From: Alopecurus myosuroides
Taxonomy: Eukaryota; Streptophyta; Magnoliopsida; Poales; Poaceae
Reading direction: 5' to 3'
Length of the DNA stretch: 64,000 nucleotides
NCBI GenBank assembly: GCA_028641055.1
Contig: CM054060.1
Location: forward strand, 236,124,833 to 236,188,832
Part shown: positions 11,526-25,214 of the stretch, in pieces
Layout of the letters: every line of letters starts with the position of its first letter
Position numbering within the stretch: position 1 is the first letter of the stretch
Position numbers and translations under genes: made by a program
Notes under the pieces: generated by a model
What the model saw: the letters and a program-made list of their open reading frames with translations, nothing else
Told to the model about the DNA's origin: nothing
The model's database searches: none

Positions 11526-11996
11526 CGTATCATAAAATGTCCAAAACCATTTTGTCTACTCTCGCAGACATTCCGGACTCCTCTCTCATACCCTGAGACC
11601 CTCTGAATATTCCTTAAGAGTCACTTAATTTATATCTTACATTCCAACACTTTCCTAAAATGCTGCTGAGATTTAAGCGTGTGACCCCATGGGTTCAAAT
11701 ACATGCAGAATTGTTTGAACTCTTTCTGCTACAATAATCATTAGTGGTACCTTGATGCACATAATGATCCCCGTACATATCATGGAGATCGTGAGAACCA
11801 CTTGTATAAAAAATGCTCGCTTATCGCACTACTTCTAGATACATTACGATACCCGAGATGAAACATTCCCATTACCTCGTATGTACTATTTACTTGTTTT
11901 GTATTTCAGTGTTACTTGATCGTCACAATGATCTGCCTGGCCAGACAATAATGAACATCGTCATACCTGAGAGGGCCCAAAGTGTATGTCTCCTAC
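11526..11996 (-). mobile_element. Old Copia LTR relic (Angela/Maximus-like), 3' part
   Basis: The minus strand shows phrases typical of these LTRs (TTTGGGCCCTCTCAGG and a GGGTCACACGCTTAA stretch). It is the continuation of 25752-25215, interrupted by the element at 11997-25214. No coding sequence is present. Confidence 0.6.
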
Positions 11997-12485
11997 TGTT
12001 CTACGCTGCAGAATTTAATTTTTTCCCTACGTAGTCCGCCAAGATCACTATGCAGATAACAAGGCATGCCCATACATGCAAGGATCAAGATCACGACTCA
12101 CCGGGCAACAAAATCGATGTAGTCGTAGAAGAGATCTGATTAATCGTAGATCCTCACAACTAGGCCTAGTTGCAAGGATATCGCTAATCTTCTCGCTTCA
12201 AGGATCAAACATGTAATCCCTCTTATGGTGTGCACGTGTAAGCTCGTGTCAACCCGTCAGCACTCAGCCGTTCAGGACTCGGCACGACAAAGATATATAG
12301 TCTTTCGGTATTGCTAATTGGTAGCACTAATCGGCTGCGATTAGATCTATATGATTCTGAAAGTTTCTCAACACAAGAGAGTGAACTACTAATTACCGCT
12401 AGATCTAGTTGACAGAGGACACCTCAAAACCTAATTAGAAGATGCTCTAATTCAATTAGAGGGTCTCTCATCAGAAGGTCTAATT
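11997..12485 (-). repeat. 3' LTR of the Copia-type element, terminal part
   Basis: Matches 23336 to about 23800 of the right LTR. Shared phrases include CACTATGCAGATAAC and GTAATCCCTCTTATGGTG. The LTR is cut at 12485 by a solo LTR. Confidence 0.85.
12481..12485. repeat. Target-site duplication TAATT of the solo LTR, left copy
   Basis: TAATT precedes the solo LTR at 12486 and is repeated at 17056-17060 after it. Confidence 0.85.
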
Positions 12486-15400
12486 TGTCGCACCCGGACT
12501 TCTAGGGGATACTCACCATTCCGAACTGAATAGTAGATGATTGGATTACGGGGCTTACAGGTTCCCGCGTCCTCTTACGAGTAGGCCAACACTTATGTGT
12601 GACAACCAATCTCTACTATCCACCGTCGATGTAAACTATCCCATAGAAATCAGGACACTTCCATTGACGTACTTCAAACCATACACACATGGTACGTCAA
12701 CGGCGTTTGAACAAGTGATATCACAACAGATCTCTACGACACAAAAGAGTGAAATAAGTTGCAAATAGCCCTCATTAGAGCAGAGATAGCAAATACAATC
12801 ATTCAGAGGACACATGTCCCAACATATCATCATTACATCACAGCGGAAGCATTCAACATGTCTGAGTACAGACAAGATCCAAATAGGCCTAAGAGGCCGG
12901 AAACGAACAGACGGAGCCCATCCACGAAGTCTCGGATCCTGCCCGGGTCCGCTATCTACTCGTCAGCAGTCTCATAATACTCCACGTAGTAGCCACCATG
13001 TAGATCCTCGGAAACGTAGGTCTGCGGAAACCACAGCCCCAAAGGGGTCAGTACATAAACATACTGGCAAGCAAGACTCACAGTTCACCAAAGTGTAACC
13101 CGTCAACACCAAGCACAGATGCTTTGGGTTCAACGGAAGGAAGGGGATATAAAAGATGCTGCAACTGGCTGCTCTAACCAACTACAGAGTTGCTATAACT
13201 TCCGGCTATCAGAAAAGGGATGAGATAGCGTATCGGAACCAACTAATAACTAACTCCAAACAAACCCATCCTGGATCTCGCCCCTTATCCAAAGAAGCAA
13301 TCCGAGGATAACTCACGCAGTTGGATTAATGATGGTTCAAGTTATTGTGTCAATAAGACTATTACTAGTCAAGTTATCATTAGTTAGGTGTAAGTTGTCC
13401 TGAGTACTTGTTAGCCAGTACTTTCACCAAGTAATCCATAACCGCGGAAAACACGACTTCTCGAGAAGATTTATCCCTGCAGGGTTGCACCAATTTGGCC
13501 GCACACGCAAGAATAACCCGCCAGATGGGATGCCTCCCACCAAGCAGGGCACTCTACACAACTCAACCCTTCTTCGCATCAAGCCCAAAGCACCACGTGC
13601 TGTGCGTGCGCGGCTAATCGAGCCCCACGAAGAAAAGGGAACCCTCATAGCACTGGAAGACCACGCCGCCCTAAATGCCGACTACAAAAGTTCCACCCTG
13701 GCGCCAAGGGTTCGTACCTGCATATGTGTGCATCAAATGGAAAGCCCGAACTAAGTGTGGTGATTTGGACGAGATGCGAATCGAGTCAAATTGAGGGGGG
13801 GTGCCCATACTCGCTTCCCACATGCGGTTAGTGCGCTCATCATGGATCAGTAGACAAGACCCTTTTCCTATTAGGGTCGAGACTAGCAGGCTTCAAAACC
13901 ACGCCGGGCCTCCTGCCGGTGCCTTATCAGCAAATTATTATTACCTCAAATTAACAGGTTGTTGTTTAACATCGAGCCCCAGAATATAATCAACTATGAT
14001 AACAGAAAGTAACTGATAGTAGACTCGAGCACAAAAACCCTAAGCATGCTAGTAAGACACGGGCCCAAGCAACGGGGTTATAGGACTAGAGGTGAGGCAA
14101 TATCAGGGTTCAGGGTATCATGTGATGGGATCGAACAGAAGCAACGATTCATAGGGCTAGCAGAATAGACAACGGAAAGTATCGGTATCCAATGTTGAAA
14201 GGAACACGATGGTTCATGTGAGTGAATACTTGCCTGCAAACTCAGTAGCCTGGTACTGAGCTAAGTCCTTAGAAGGGGTGTCGTAAGTATCGTCGGTCTC
14301 AACGTCGTCGTGTATCCGAGAAGAAGCAAACAAACAACGCAGAGAGACAAACAATCAATATCATGGCATAGTGCACAATCATGGGATGATGCATGTCAAG
14401 TTAATGGATGCATCAAAATAAACTAGTTGACATGGTAACACAATTTAAATGGACACATATGCAATTTTGGGTTGCATATGAAAAGCCCATGAATTTTTGG
14501 TTGAAACAATTGTTTTCCAACTAATCAACAGGTGAAGGTGGATTAGCATGATGCATGGATGAGGAAAACAACAAAATAACAACAATAGAACCAGTTGGAA
14601 ATAAGGTTTAACCATTATGAAATTCACTTATTAAGTTTTGGAATTTTTGTTACTTAAAGGTGCCACACAAGCATTTGGTTGTTTTCATCAAGTTAAATTG
14701 TTCAAAACAGATAACAAAGTTCATATTGGATTAGAACACAAAATTTTAGGTGGATTACATGTTTCAATTATTGGAGTTAGGATAATTTAATTATGAATTA
14801 AACAATATTAAACAAGTTTTAAATGAATTTAAAACAAGTTTGAATTTACTTGAATTTTTATTTGTTCAAAACATAAATTCAAACTCACATTTGAAAAGTT
14901 CACACTTTTATGGTTTGAAAACATATTTTGCATGTTCAAAATTATTCTATTTTGAGCAAGTTATGATTTTATCAAATTTAAATGAATTAAACAAGTATTA
15001 AATTATTTAGGCAATTTAAATTATGCAAACCATGAAACAAAATTTATATTTGAAAAGGTTATTCAAAATGGTATGGAAAACATATTTTATTTGCCTTATT
15101 TGGAATTAGTATGAATTATTTATGAATTGTTGCAAATTACAACTGAATTATTTGAATTCAAATTTGAATTGCATTTTGGAATTTCAAAACAGAAAAGAAA
15201 TGTTACCAATGGGTAGAGAATTAAATTTAGATTAGTGCACATATTTTATTTTCTTTATTTGGAGTTATAAAATAAAAGTTATTAGCTGTTTAAGTTTAGG
15301 GACTAATCTGTTATTTAGAAGGATTTAGATTTGAATACAGAAATGTTGGAAAACAATTATTACCGCACAGAGAGCTAGCCCTAGGCACTGCCAGGGGGGC

Positions 15401-17055
15401 CCAGGGCTCGCTGTGCGTGCGTGGCCAGAGTGTGTATGACGGGTGGGGCCTAGTGGTCGGTGCGGAAAAATAAGTAGAAAAGGCTTGCGCCGCGCGGGGA
15501 TCGATCCCGGGTGCTAGCGCTGCGCGGACGGGATGCAGTACCACTACGGTACTGAAGCTGGTTGTGGTGGAAAGGATGGGTGACTGAATATAAGGCGAAC
15601 CCGCGACGTTTAACTGAAACTCGACACCGCTAACTGAACCTGACGGAACAGGGCACGATCGCCGGCGAGTCTACGGTGGTGCACGACGGGGCGGTTGCTG
15701 GCGATGTGTGCGGAGGTGTCCGTGAGTGCGGTGAGATGGGTAATGGAAGGAGGGAAGGAGGGAGGTGGGCGGCTCACCTCGGTCTGCTATCGAGGAGACG
15801 ATGCTGTCGATGGCAGCCGCGGCGAGGTGGCGCTCCCGGCGACGGCGCGGCCACCCCAGCGTCTCCCCGCAAACAGCGAAGGGGCGAGGTGGTCGAGGGG
15901 ATCTCCGCGGGCCCATTCCCGGCCACAGAGCAAACTCGAGGTGATCAGGTCGTTGCCGCGATGAGGGGGGGCAGTGGTGCTCGGGCTCGGTTGGGTTCAT
16001 AGAATGCGAGGATGTTCAGAGAGAGGGAGGGAGGTGGAAGAGACGGCGGCGCAGGGAAAGGGACTAGGGTGGCGAGGCTAGGGCAGAGGGGTGCGGGGTA
16101 GTTTTATGGTGGTGATTGAGCTCGTATGGCGAGCATCGGGTGGAGGAGAGATCGATCAGAGGGTGGAGGCGCTGTCGTACAGAAGATGACGTGAGGAGGG
16201 AGGAAGACGACAGAATAGAAAAGGGGGGTATGGGCCAGAAGTGGGATGGGCTGGGGAGAAATAGAAAGGATGGGGTGGGCTGCCCTTTCTCTCAGCTCAC
16301 CCTTCTCCTTCTATTTTTTTTTGCTGTTTGTTTTTTTTTCCTTATGAACAATTTTTTTGGAAAGGATAAAAGAGGGAGAAGGAATAGAATTTGGAGGGGG
16401 GTTTAGGGTTTTCTTTCATGAATTTATTTGTGTTAGTTTTCAAAACAGAAAATGAAAGCAAAGGTTAGCAGTATTTTTCTTGAATTTGATTTAAAATAGT
16501 TAGTTGAATTTTCCAAATAGAGTTTGGGGTTTTATTTGATAATTAAAGTTTATTAATTTGCAACACAACAACAACAAGGTAGTTTAAATTTAATTTCAAC
16601 AACTTGAATTATTAATGTGATATTAAATTGTTAGGTGATTCTCAAATAGTGTTTGGGTTGGAAATAAACAAAGTTTATTTAATAAATTCAATCAATTATA
16701 CAAACATTATTGAATTTAATTGGTTTGCAAAATTTTAATATTTAAACCCATATTGAAATATGATAAGTAGGATTGAGTTGCTGTGAATTTTTGAATTGCC
16801 ATTAGGGTTTTTAACAAAAGGGGGAAATTTTATTAACAGACAATTTGATTAAAACAATTTCAAACTATTGAAAAACAAATGAGTGGTTTAGTTTGCAAGT
16901 TTGAAATTGGAAATTTTGAGCAAGGGGTGAAAGTTTAAATTGTTTTGAATTTTCAGTTGTGATGCAAACATGGTGCAATGCAATGTGATGCATATGATGC
17001 AAGCAAAAAAAGAAAACAAACAACTCTCTATTAGGGTAACACCCCAGGTGTTACA
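12486..17055 (-). mobile_element. Solo LTR, 4.57 kb, related to the LTRs at 46640-54921
   Basis: On the minus strand it starts TGTAACACCTGGGG (17055) and ends GGGTGCGACA (12486), with a perfect 5-bp TSD. Blocks match the LTR at 46640-50469 in reverse complement: the CTTCTCGAGAAG region (13459 against 49665), the CATCATGGATCA/GGCACCGGCAGG region (13840-13930) and the GCATGCT/GTGCTCGAGTC region (14030). No second LTR or interior exists, so it is the product of recombination between two LTRs. It has a GC-rich block at 15350-16100 and AT-rich DNA on both sides. Open frames in it are accidental. Confidence 0.85.
15497..15555 (-). other. tRNA-like module in the solo LTR
   Basis: Minus strand: an A-box-like TACCGTAGTGGTACTGC followed about 20 nt later by GGGATCGATCCCC, a B-box-like T arm. 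It lies at the same relative place as the tRNA-like modules in the related LTRs at 47693-47953. The acceptor stem is not preserved. Confidence 0.45.
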
Positions 17056-17060
17056 TAATT
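17056..17060. repeat. Target-site duplication TAATT of the solo LTR, right copy
   Basis: Exact match to 12481-12485. Confidence 0.85.
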
Positions 17061-18630
17061 ACACCCTCTAATTCTACTAGAGAGAGAGAGGCTTGAGTGA
17101 TAATTGCTCACGAAATTATGGTTTGGCTCAAGCCTTGGGGGATCCGTTTATAGTTGGAGGGAAGGGGGAACTTTCCAAAGGGGAGGAGGATTCCTAGTTG
17201 AGCTAGGAGGGTGTTGGCCACACCACCCTCTCCTAGCCCAACTCGGAATGGACTCCCATATGGGGGTCCAACTCCACCTCCTCTCCTTTTTTTCCTTTTT
17301 CCCTTTTCTTTTCGTTTTCCCTTATAAATAAAATAAGGAAAAACACTAGAAGGTTCCTAGTGCCATGATTGGAGACACTAGGGCCGACCTGTCAGCCCCA
17401 CCAAGTGATGCGGCCAAGGGGTGTATTTGCCCCCTCCTGCACACCCCCTCCCGTTTTTGCTCGAAACTCTTCCGGAACCCAATAGATAAAATCATCGATA
17501 TTATCTAATGATGTTATAAATATATTTCTAACATTCCAAGACATCTCATGTCCTCCGTTAACTCTCATATAAAATTCTTCCTAACACTTGGCAACATTTC
17601 TCTCTTATAGTAACTTCCCGGAACCTCTCCGATTGACACGGAACTTGTTTCTGTGAGATCGTATCTACAACGAATAAAAGTAAAACCAATAACAACATCT
17701 TTATTATCTCAGTTAGAGGTTGGCACGGCTTAAGCGTGTGACCCGTAAAGGCACGACAACACATATACATGTTTGGAAACTTACCGAACACTAACAACAG
17801 TGGACGCCCATGATGGCTATTCTGTGTTCACAAAGATCGAGGGATCCTTATAAGTTACTCATTGCTCTTATTCCCTTAATCTCATGATAGCAACGATATG
17901 ACGAGGTCAGACTGTGTGATCTAGTATGATCAAACTCTTTGATTATAACACATATAACACTTGTTACCCATATCGTCCTCTTTTCTCTTCCATATGTCTG
18001 ATGTCCTTATGATAAATCACACCGTATCTGGCCGGTCGATTGATTGGCATTGGTGATATTGAGAGGCCCAGAGCATTTATCTCTCTATCTTCTAGAGGAG
18101 TTAAGTAATAATCTTGAACAATCTCAGTTCCATTACACTTTGTAAATTATACACATACATTACCTGATGATGCCCAATTACGGCAAGACGGTTAATGACA
18201 TTCAAAGTATAACTTTCGATCATGCGGTCACTAGATATTCTCATAGTATAGGAATTATAGTCAGTGGCAAATTCATGTGTACTTTTCTAAATACATTACA
18301 ATTTTTTCAGTCTCCTTTTGCAAGATCATATACTTGGGTCAGTTCAGTACTATTGTTACCCTAACAATGAACTCTTATGTTTTTCTAGAGTTTTAACCAA
18401 GTCCATGATCAGGAAAATGTGATCATCTCACCAACCACAAGCTAATTTTAGAGACAAGATTGGGAACTCTTGTTTGTTTATGTCTTCACCACCCCCCCCA
18501 CAAAGATTTTCCTTTGAAAACTAATTTTTCAAGTTCTATAGCGGTTGTAGCATGATGACATAAACTTAATTCTCAACTTGGAGATAGAATAATAACTAAA
18601 TATTATTGCCTCTAGAGCATATCTCCAACA
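17061..18630 (-). repeat. 3' LTR of the Copia-type element, promoter-side part
   Basis: Continues the LTR cut at 12485 and matches 23800-25214. It ends (minus start) with TGTTGGAGATATGC at 18630. Immediately outside, the minus strand reads GCAGGTGGAAGAC, a plausible polypurine tract. Confidence 0.85.
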
Positions 18631-18644
18631 GTCTTCCACCTGCA

Positions 18645-21562
18645 CTAGAGTCAATAATACTCTAGTTAGTATGACGACATAACACATATGGAAGTCCGGT
18701 GTTACCCATACTATGAATGTGGTTCTTTAGACCATTGTCTTTCACTTTTTGATCGCATCAACTCATGATAAACTTGTGTTTGGATTTGTAAGGAATTGGA
18801 ATTATGTGAACCTGGCCCCGTGGCATTAATAATAATTCAACCTTCTCTAAATGAATTATTATACCGTCCTTTCAAACCTCATTAAGTCGAATGACTTTTA
18901 TCGAATAACTTACAATCTACAATGTCTCACATTGTGTTGCAACTATACATAGTAGTATACTGTATATTGATACAACATACAATATTAGCAATGGAAGAAT
19001 CATAATCTGAATTAAAATAAATAAATATTTTATTTCGTAATTCCACTAAAAATACATGTGAATACATCTCACAATATTATTTGTAGCTATAGAAAATCCC
19101 ACCGAGTCGCTTTATACTTTGTAATATCACTGTTAAATATGTGAAAAGTATCTCACCATAATATTTCTAGGTTTTATTATAAACAATTTACTGCATGAGA
19201 AGACCTTTTAGTTAAGTATTTCTCCTCCATACCGGTTTTACCAAACAATTTAGTCAACGGAAATTTACCGGTTCTTGTGTGCTTCTTTATGACAGTGAGA
19301 CCGGCCAAATCACAAGATATTATGATTTGATCTCACGTTTATATTTCGCTCACCAATGACTGCAAAGTCCATATCAATTGCAAAATTTCATGTCATGTTT
19401 TCTTTTCAGACAATATACTTTATCTTATTGTAATTCAAAATTTCTTTCAAAATTACACTTAGCACACCCATCATATTCATTGTTTATTAAACCCCTTCAT
19501 CTATCTCATAGATCTTGAAATCAATAAGACACTTTCTGACATTTCATTTAAAAATGTTTTAAAGTATTCCATGAGGCAACTCTCTTTCAATTAGGCCCAG
19601 CCAAATTAAAAGATCATATTCAGCTCCCACTGACTTTTAAGTCCCTTCGCTTTATATAATGGAAAAGAAGACGTTCTTATTTTATTAATACGAGTGACTT
19701 AACACTCATTGTTGTAATATTTGAGATTACTCTAAGTAATCCAAAATTAATTATATTTAGCAAATGATTTGCCAACTGATCCAATAACAGCACCAAGCAA
19801 TTTATATGAGAAGTTTTCAACTCATCATTATCATTTATTTCTTCTTGATAAAACAATTTTAATCAATACTAGCTTTATGAATATAAAATATTCATATCTA
19901 TTTTTCCTTGTGAAAATATTCATGTTCGTCTGATTTAATATCACTCCAACTATTCTTAAGACAAAATCATGGATTCAACATGAATATCTCCCGTGTCATG
20001 GATATATATGAAAATCTAATGTCATATTTATATGAGCGGTATTATCTTGTTTGTTTTGTTTTGCATTTCATGGTCATTGTCTTGAAATTTTGATGACTAC
20101 ATCACAAAGTGAATATTACATCAAATTTCTCATATGACCTTTATTCACTATTTAGTTTGAACGTTTTGTATCATATACATAAATTCCTGAATAAGGAGAT
20201 GAATTGGAAACATTTGCATGTTGCCATTTCGTTTAGTCCTTTCTCAAAAGATTCATAATCTTAACTTAATATAATTTCCACCTCTCTTCCATAAGAAGAC
20301 ACTTTTCTCCTTAATCCAATGTGCTAGACACTTTAGAGTTTAAAGTGAAAATTTACTACCAAGAAATGTATTGGTTTTGTGCAAAAACCCTTTAATCAAT
20401 TGTGAATCAAACAAGAGCAATATACATTTTTTGAAACTATCATTAACATAACTCTAAGTCAATAAATCAAAATATTCGTTTCACGTTTTTAATCATCACA
20501 CCAAGACAAGTATAACATTTCTTAAATCCTTGTCTCACAAAGATTTCATTATCACGATAATTTTGAGTCTCTCAAAATTTATTATGAGTAATTTTGACTA
20601 AGAATTTGATTTTCAACTATGTTATAATTCTATTAAGTACTTTCTACTTCAATCAAATTTCTTTGATCTTAGTTTTTGATTCAAAATACTCCCACTAACT
20701 TTAATAAAACATTCAAACTTCAATTTCACCTATTCGACACCATCAATATGAATAACTTATCACATTGAGTCTTCAGTGGAATTAAGTCAATTCAGAAAAC
20801 ATCCATCTTTATGTGAATTTCAAAATTGACATGTGACTAGCACTTTATGGAATTTTAGCTTTATCAAATAATTCGGAGACAATATCTAAACCTTGGTAAA
20901 TTAATAAAAGACTTATCTCCAATTTATTTAACAAGCCATAAAACTATTGCTTAAACTCAAGTAAAAATTGAATAAGAAAATTAAGACTTAATAATAAAAC
21001 TTTAGTGACATAATACAATAAAAAAGATCATAAACTTTGAATTCCCAATATTTGAATTCCCACACATATTTTACAGTTCGAACTCAACATGGTTCGTGAA
21101 CATATAATATTCATTAAAAATTGATCGAACTCAAAATAACTATTATTTCGAAGTCATAGTGTTGATCATCTTTATTGACTTGGACTTCGTAGACGATGCA
21201 GCTGGTATGGCGCCATTAAATGCGTCTTCCACTGCACCTTCCACTCTTTCCTCCCCTCTTTACTCTATTCCTTCTCACTCCGCAATAAATTGCAAATTGA
21301 CAAATTTTAGTATCCAATACAAAAATATCTTTGAGAAAAGAAAATGTTAATAACTGGTATAACTCTTGTATCTCATGTGGACTCACCACTTGTCTTTCTT
21401 AATTGGTATAGTCATCTCGGTGGGTACAAAAACATCCATCTCAGTTGACATGAGCATCTGGAAGACTTCTTCAACTATTTTCTCCACTTCCATCAGATTG
21501 TAGCAAACTACAAAACCAAAGTAATGTGGTGAAAGTGACATGAGGAGTGTGTCAACTGCTTG
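18645..21562 (-). other. AT-rich non-coding interior of the Copia-type element
   Basis: About 2.9 kb with no retroelement domain in any frame. I see no gene or RNA here. Confidence 0.6.
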
Positions 21563-22004
21563 CTATTTTGGAATTGGAAAACCAATATCCTTAAGCCTCT
21601 GCAGTATCCCTATGAACTTGTCTTTGTGCTCACTCAATGACCCAAGGCACATGAGTTTGCACCTAAACAGTTTAGCATTAAGCTTATGACGACCATGACA
21701 GAATTGCATGGAGAACCGAGCCTTCAAAGGTTCCATGAGACGGAAGGGGCGATAGTGTGGGTAACAATCATCAAGATCAGAACTCACCCTGTCTAGCATG
21801 ATCACAAAACTTTATACTCCTCATACCTCAATGGAGAATATTCTGCATTAGGTGTCGGGACTTCAGTGTCCAGCACATGCTCTACCTCACGACCTACGAG
21901 AACAGCTGCCAGATCGTGAACCACTCACAGAAGTTCACGCTTTCCTTAGTTAATTTCTTTATCCCCAACAACTCATTCAGACTTATGTTTTCAGTGGAAT
22001 CCAT
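21563..22004 (-). pseudogene. Decayed Copia gag-like start
   Basis: ATG at 22004 begins MDSTENISLNELLGIKKLTKES, close in style to the N-terminus of Copia UBN2/gag polyproteins. The frame soon meets stops. Downstream fragments such as SLSEHKDKFIGILQRLKDIGFP (near 21600) resemble the end of the UBN2 domain. No protease, integrase or RT follows, so pol was lost before or during spread. Confidence 0.4.
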
Positions 22005-23319
22005 CTCTACAATAATAAAATTTTATTTAGACTTTACAGTTCAAAATTAATTTGCACTACTTAATTCAATAAAATTTAAATTAATATATGCTCCCCCTGA
22101 AACTGATATTCATCAAGATTAACTTTCGGTGAAACAAGGTCCCAATAAATTATGACAAGGAGAATGGATACATCTCAACCAATCACAACCTAAAGGGTAG
22201 GCCACTTTTCCAATCACTCAATGTGATTCTCGCTCATCTTTTGAGGTATGTATTCCGAAATCATAGCTAGTTATGCCTGAACGTCAAGTCAACCATTTGA
22301 CGCCGCATGTATGGACTGATCCTTGAATACAATCTATCAATCCATACCCGCCTGCAGACAATAAGAACATGTTGACCCTTGGATACAAGTGTGAACGTGA
22401 GCCCATGTCTGTTATGACGGTTGCTACAATATAGGAGAACGCGAATAACCTGGATTTTAAGTGAGGAATCACCCTAATAAATGACTAATGTGGAATCAAG
22501 GTGCAAACAACAAAGAATAAACATCCCAAGAAATTTATAATTCATGTGATTCAATATAGCCTTTGTTCTTCGGGTATTCTTGATGCATCTCCAATAAGTA
22601 TCCTCCACATTCGCTATTCTCACCACAACAGAAAATCCAAGGAAATTCCACCGGGGTGAAAATTGCTTCAAGTTTTTCCACGATGGAGAAACAACTTCTT
22701 TCTCCTATCAAATACTTCCTTCGAGCTCCACGATGAACACCTAATTGTTGATGTCGAACAATAACAATAATTTGGCATTAGCCATCATGTCAAAACATAG
22801 TAACAAGTTAGCTATACAAATCCACACACACACACCCCGCAAAACCAAGTTAGACGTCTGTAACACTTTGTTTGCAAGTTTTAGCGGGGATGTAGCTTCT
22901 ATGATCAACTTTCGTCATTACCTATGCAATTCGAGGCATGTTTAAGATCATCGCTAGATTAACTTTGCAGGGTGATTGAAACATAGATATTACGAAACTT
23001 TCTAGAGCCTCAATCTAAACTTATTCATAACCATGACCCCTATGTGGATCCAATCCACATGCCCTTTCCACCGTTTCGTTGCCTAAAGCTACTAAAGTAC
23101 TTCTTCAGATCAAGCGAGATATGCCAGGGGCAACTTGAGCGTCCTACCAGAAGTTTGTAAAAAAATCATACCATGTCGTCAGAAACAAAACAAACACAAC
23201 TTATTGGAAAGCAACAAAAAGAAGTTGAATATTACAGAACTTGCTAATATACTTGCACAAGATTATGCAATACCCGCATAAAATTGTGATCTAGATTCAA
23301 TCGTATCTACGAATAGTAC
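22005..23319. other. PBS-proximal interior of the Copia-type element
   Basis: Untranslated leader-like DNA between the PBS and the gag-like ATG, with a short CACACACACACA run near 22825. No gene is seen. Confidence 0.5.
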
Positions 23320-23331
23320 GCTCTGATACCA
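23320..23331 (-). other. Primer binding site, tRNA-iMet type
   Basis: The minus strand reads TGGTATCAGAGC, the exact core of the initiator-Met PBS of plant Copia elements, 4 nt after the 5' LTR. Confidence 0.85.
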
Positions 23332-23335
23332 CTTC

Positions 23336-25214
23336 TGGTCTATGTTGCAGATTTTTTTCTTCTATGTAGTCTACCAAGATCACTATGCAGATAACGAGGC
23401 ATGGCCATACATGCAAGGATGAAGATCACGACTCACCAGGCAGCGGAATCGATGTGGGTATAGAAAAATTCTGATCAATCGTAGATCCTTACAACTAGGC
23501 ATAGTTGTAAGGATGTCAATAAGCTTCCCTCATCAAGGATCACACGTGTAATCCCTCTTATGGTGTGCACGCATACGCAAGTGCCAACCCTTCAGCGGCC
23601 CGCCGTCTAGGACTCGACACCGACAAAGAGAGAGAGCCTTTGGGTGTTGCTAATCGACTGCGATTAGATTATATGATTCTAGAAGTTTCTCAACACATGA
23701 GAGAGAACTACTAATTAGAGCTAGCTCTAATCGAGAGAGGACATCTCAAAACCCAATTATAAGAAGCTCTAATTCAATTACAGGGGATCTCATTAGACCC
23801 TCTAATTCTACTAGAGAGAGAGAAGCTTGAGAGACAATTGCTCACAAAATTATGGTTTAGCTCAAGCCTTGGCGGTCATTTTATAGCTGGAGGGAAGAGG
23901 AAAATTTCCAAAGGGGAGGAGGAGTTCTAGGTGGCCGCACCATGGAGGTGGCAGCACCCCCTCTCCTAGTCCAACTCCACCTCCTCTCCTTTTTCGTTTT
24001 TCCCTTTTATTTTCCTTTTCCCTTCAAATAATATTAGGAACAACACAGGAAGGTTTCTAGTGCCATGATAGGAGGCTCCGGGCCCATCTGTCAGCCCCAC
24101 CAAGTGATGCGGCCAAGGGGTGAATCTTCCCCCTTCGGCACTCCCCCCTTCCCGGTTATTTCCTGAAATTCTTCCGGAACCCTATGAACCCAATAGATAA
24201 AATCATCTATATTATCTACTAATTTTAGAAACATATTTCTAACATCCTGGGAAATCTCATGTCGTCCGTTATCTCTCATATAAAATTCTGCCTAACACAT
24301 GCATCATTTCTCCCTTATAGTAACTTTCCCGAAACCTCTTTGATTGACACCGGACTTATTTCTGTGACATCGTATCGATATCTAACATTCATAAAATCAA
24401 TAACAACATATTTATTCTTTCAAATAAATGTTTGTCCGGCTTAAGCGTGTGAACCGTAACATATATAATGATACCAACGATATCACGAGGTGAGATCGAC
24501 TATGTGATCTAGTCTCATCAAACTCTTTGATCATAACACATATAACACTCGTTACCGATATCGTCATATTTTCTCATCCATGTCACATATGTCTTTGTAA
24601 TAAATCACACTGTGTCTGGCCAAACAATTGGTTGACATCGGTGATACTGAGAGAGCTCATAGCATGTACCTATCTATCTTGTAGAGGAGTTAAGTACTAG
24701 TCTTGAACGATCTCGGTTCCATTACACTTTCTAGATTATACCTAGTCATCACTGTTATGATCCCCGGTTACGGCAAGATGTTTGATGATATAAAGTATAA
24801 CTTTCAATCCTGTGGCCACTAGATATTCTCATAGTCTAGGAATTATAGTCAATGATAACTTCATATGTACTTTTCTAAATACATTACAATATGTTCAGTC
24901 TCTTTTAGCAAGATCATATACTTGGGTCGGTTCAGTACTATTGTTACCCTAACAATGAACTCTTATATTTTGCTAGACTTTTAATCAAGTCCATGATCAG
25001 AAAAATGTGATCATTTCAGAAACCATAAGCTAATCTTAGAGACAAGATTAGGAACTCTTGTTTGTTTATGTCTTCACACCCGCACAAAGATTTTCCTTTG
25101 AAAACTCACTTTTCAAGTGCTATAGCGGTTGTAGCATGATGACATAAACTTAATTCTAAACTCGGAGATAGAATAATAACTGAATATTATTGTCTCTAGG
25201 GCATATCTCCAACA
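23336..25214 (-). repeat. 5' LTR of the Copia-type element
   Basis: 1879 bp, paired with 11997-12485 plus 17061-18630. It begins TGTTGGAGATATGCCC on the minus strand. Confidence 0.85.

Larger units (their letters stand above)
11997..25214 (-). mobile_element. Large Copia-type LTR element, coding capacity lost (holds a nested solo LTR)
   Basis: Minus orientation. The LTR begins TGTTGGAGATATGC (25214 and 18630). A tRNA-iMet PBS TGGTATCAGAGC lies 4 nt after the 5' LTR. A GTGGAAGA purine tract precedes the 3' LTR. The left LTR is 2059 bp once the insertion at 12486-17055 is removed; the right LTR is 1879 bp. The 4.7 kb interior is very AT-rich and holds only a decayed gag-like start at 22004. 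A possible TSD, TCTCC, is at 25215-25219 and 11989-11993, but the left copy is 3 bp away from the LTR end, so the left boundary is uncertain by a few bases. Confidence 0.8.
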
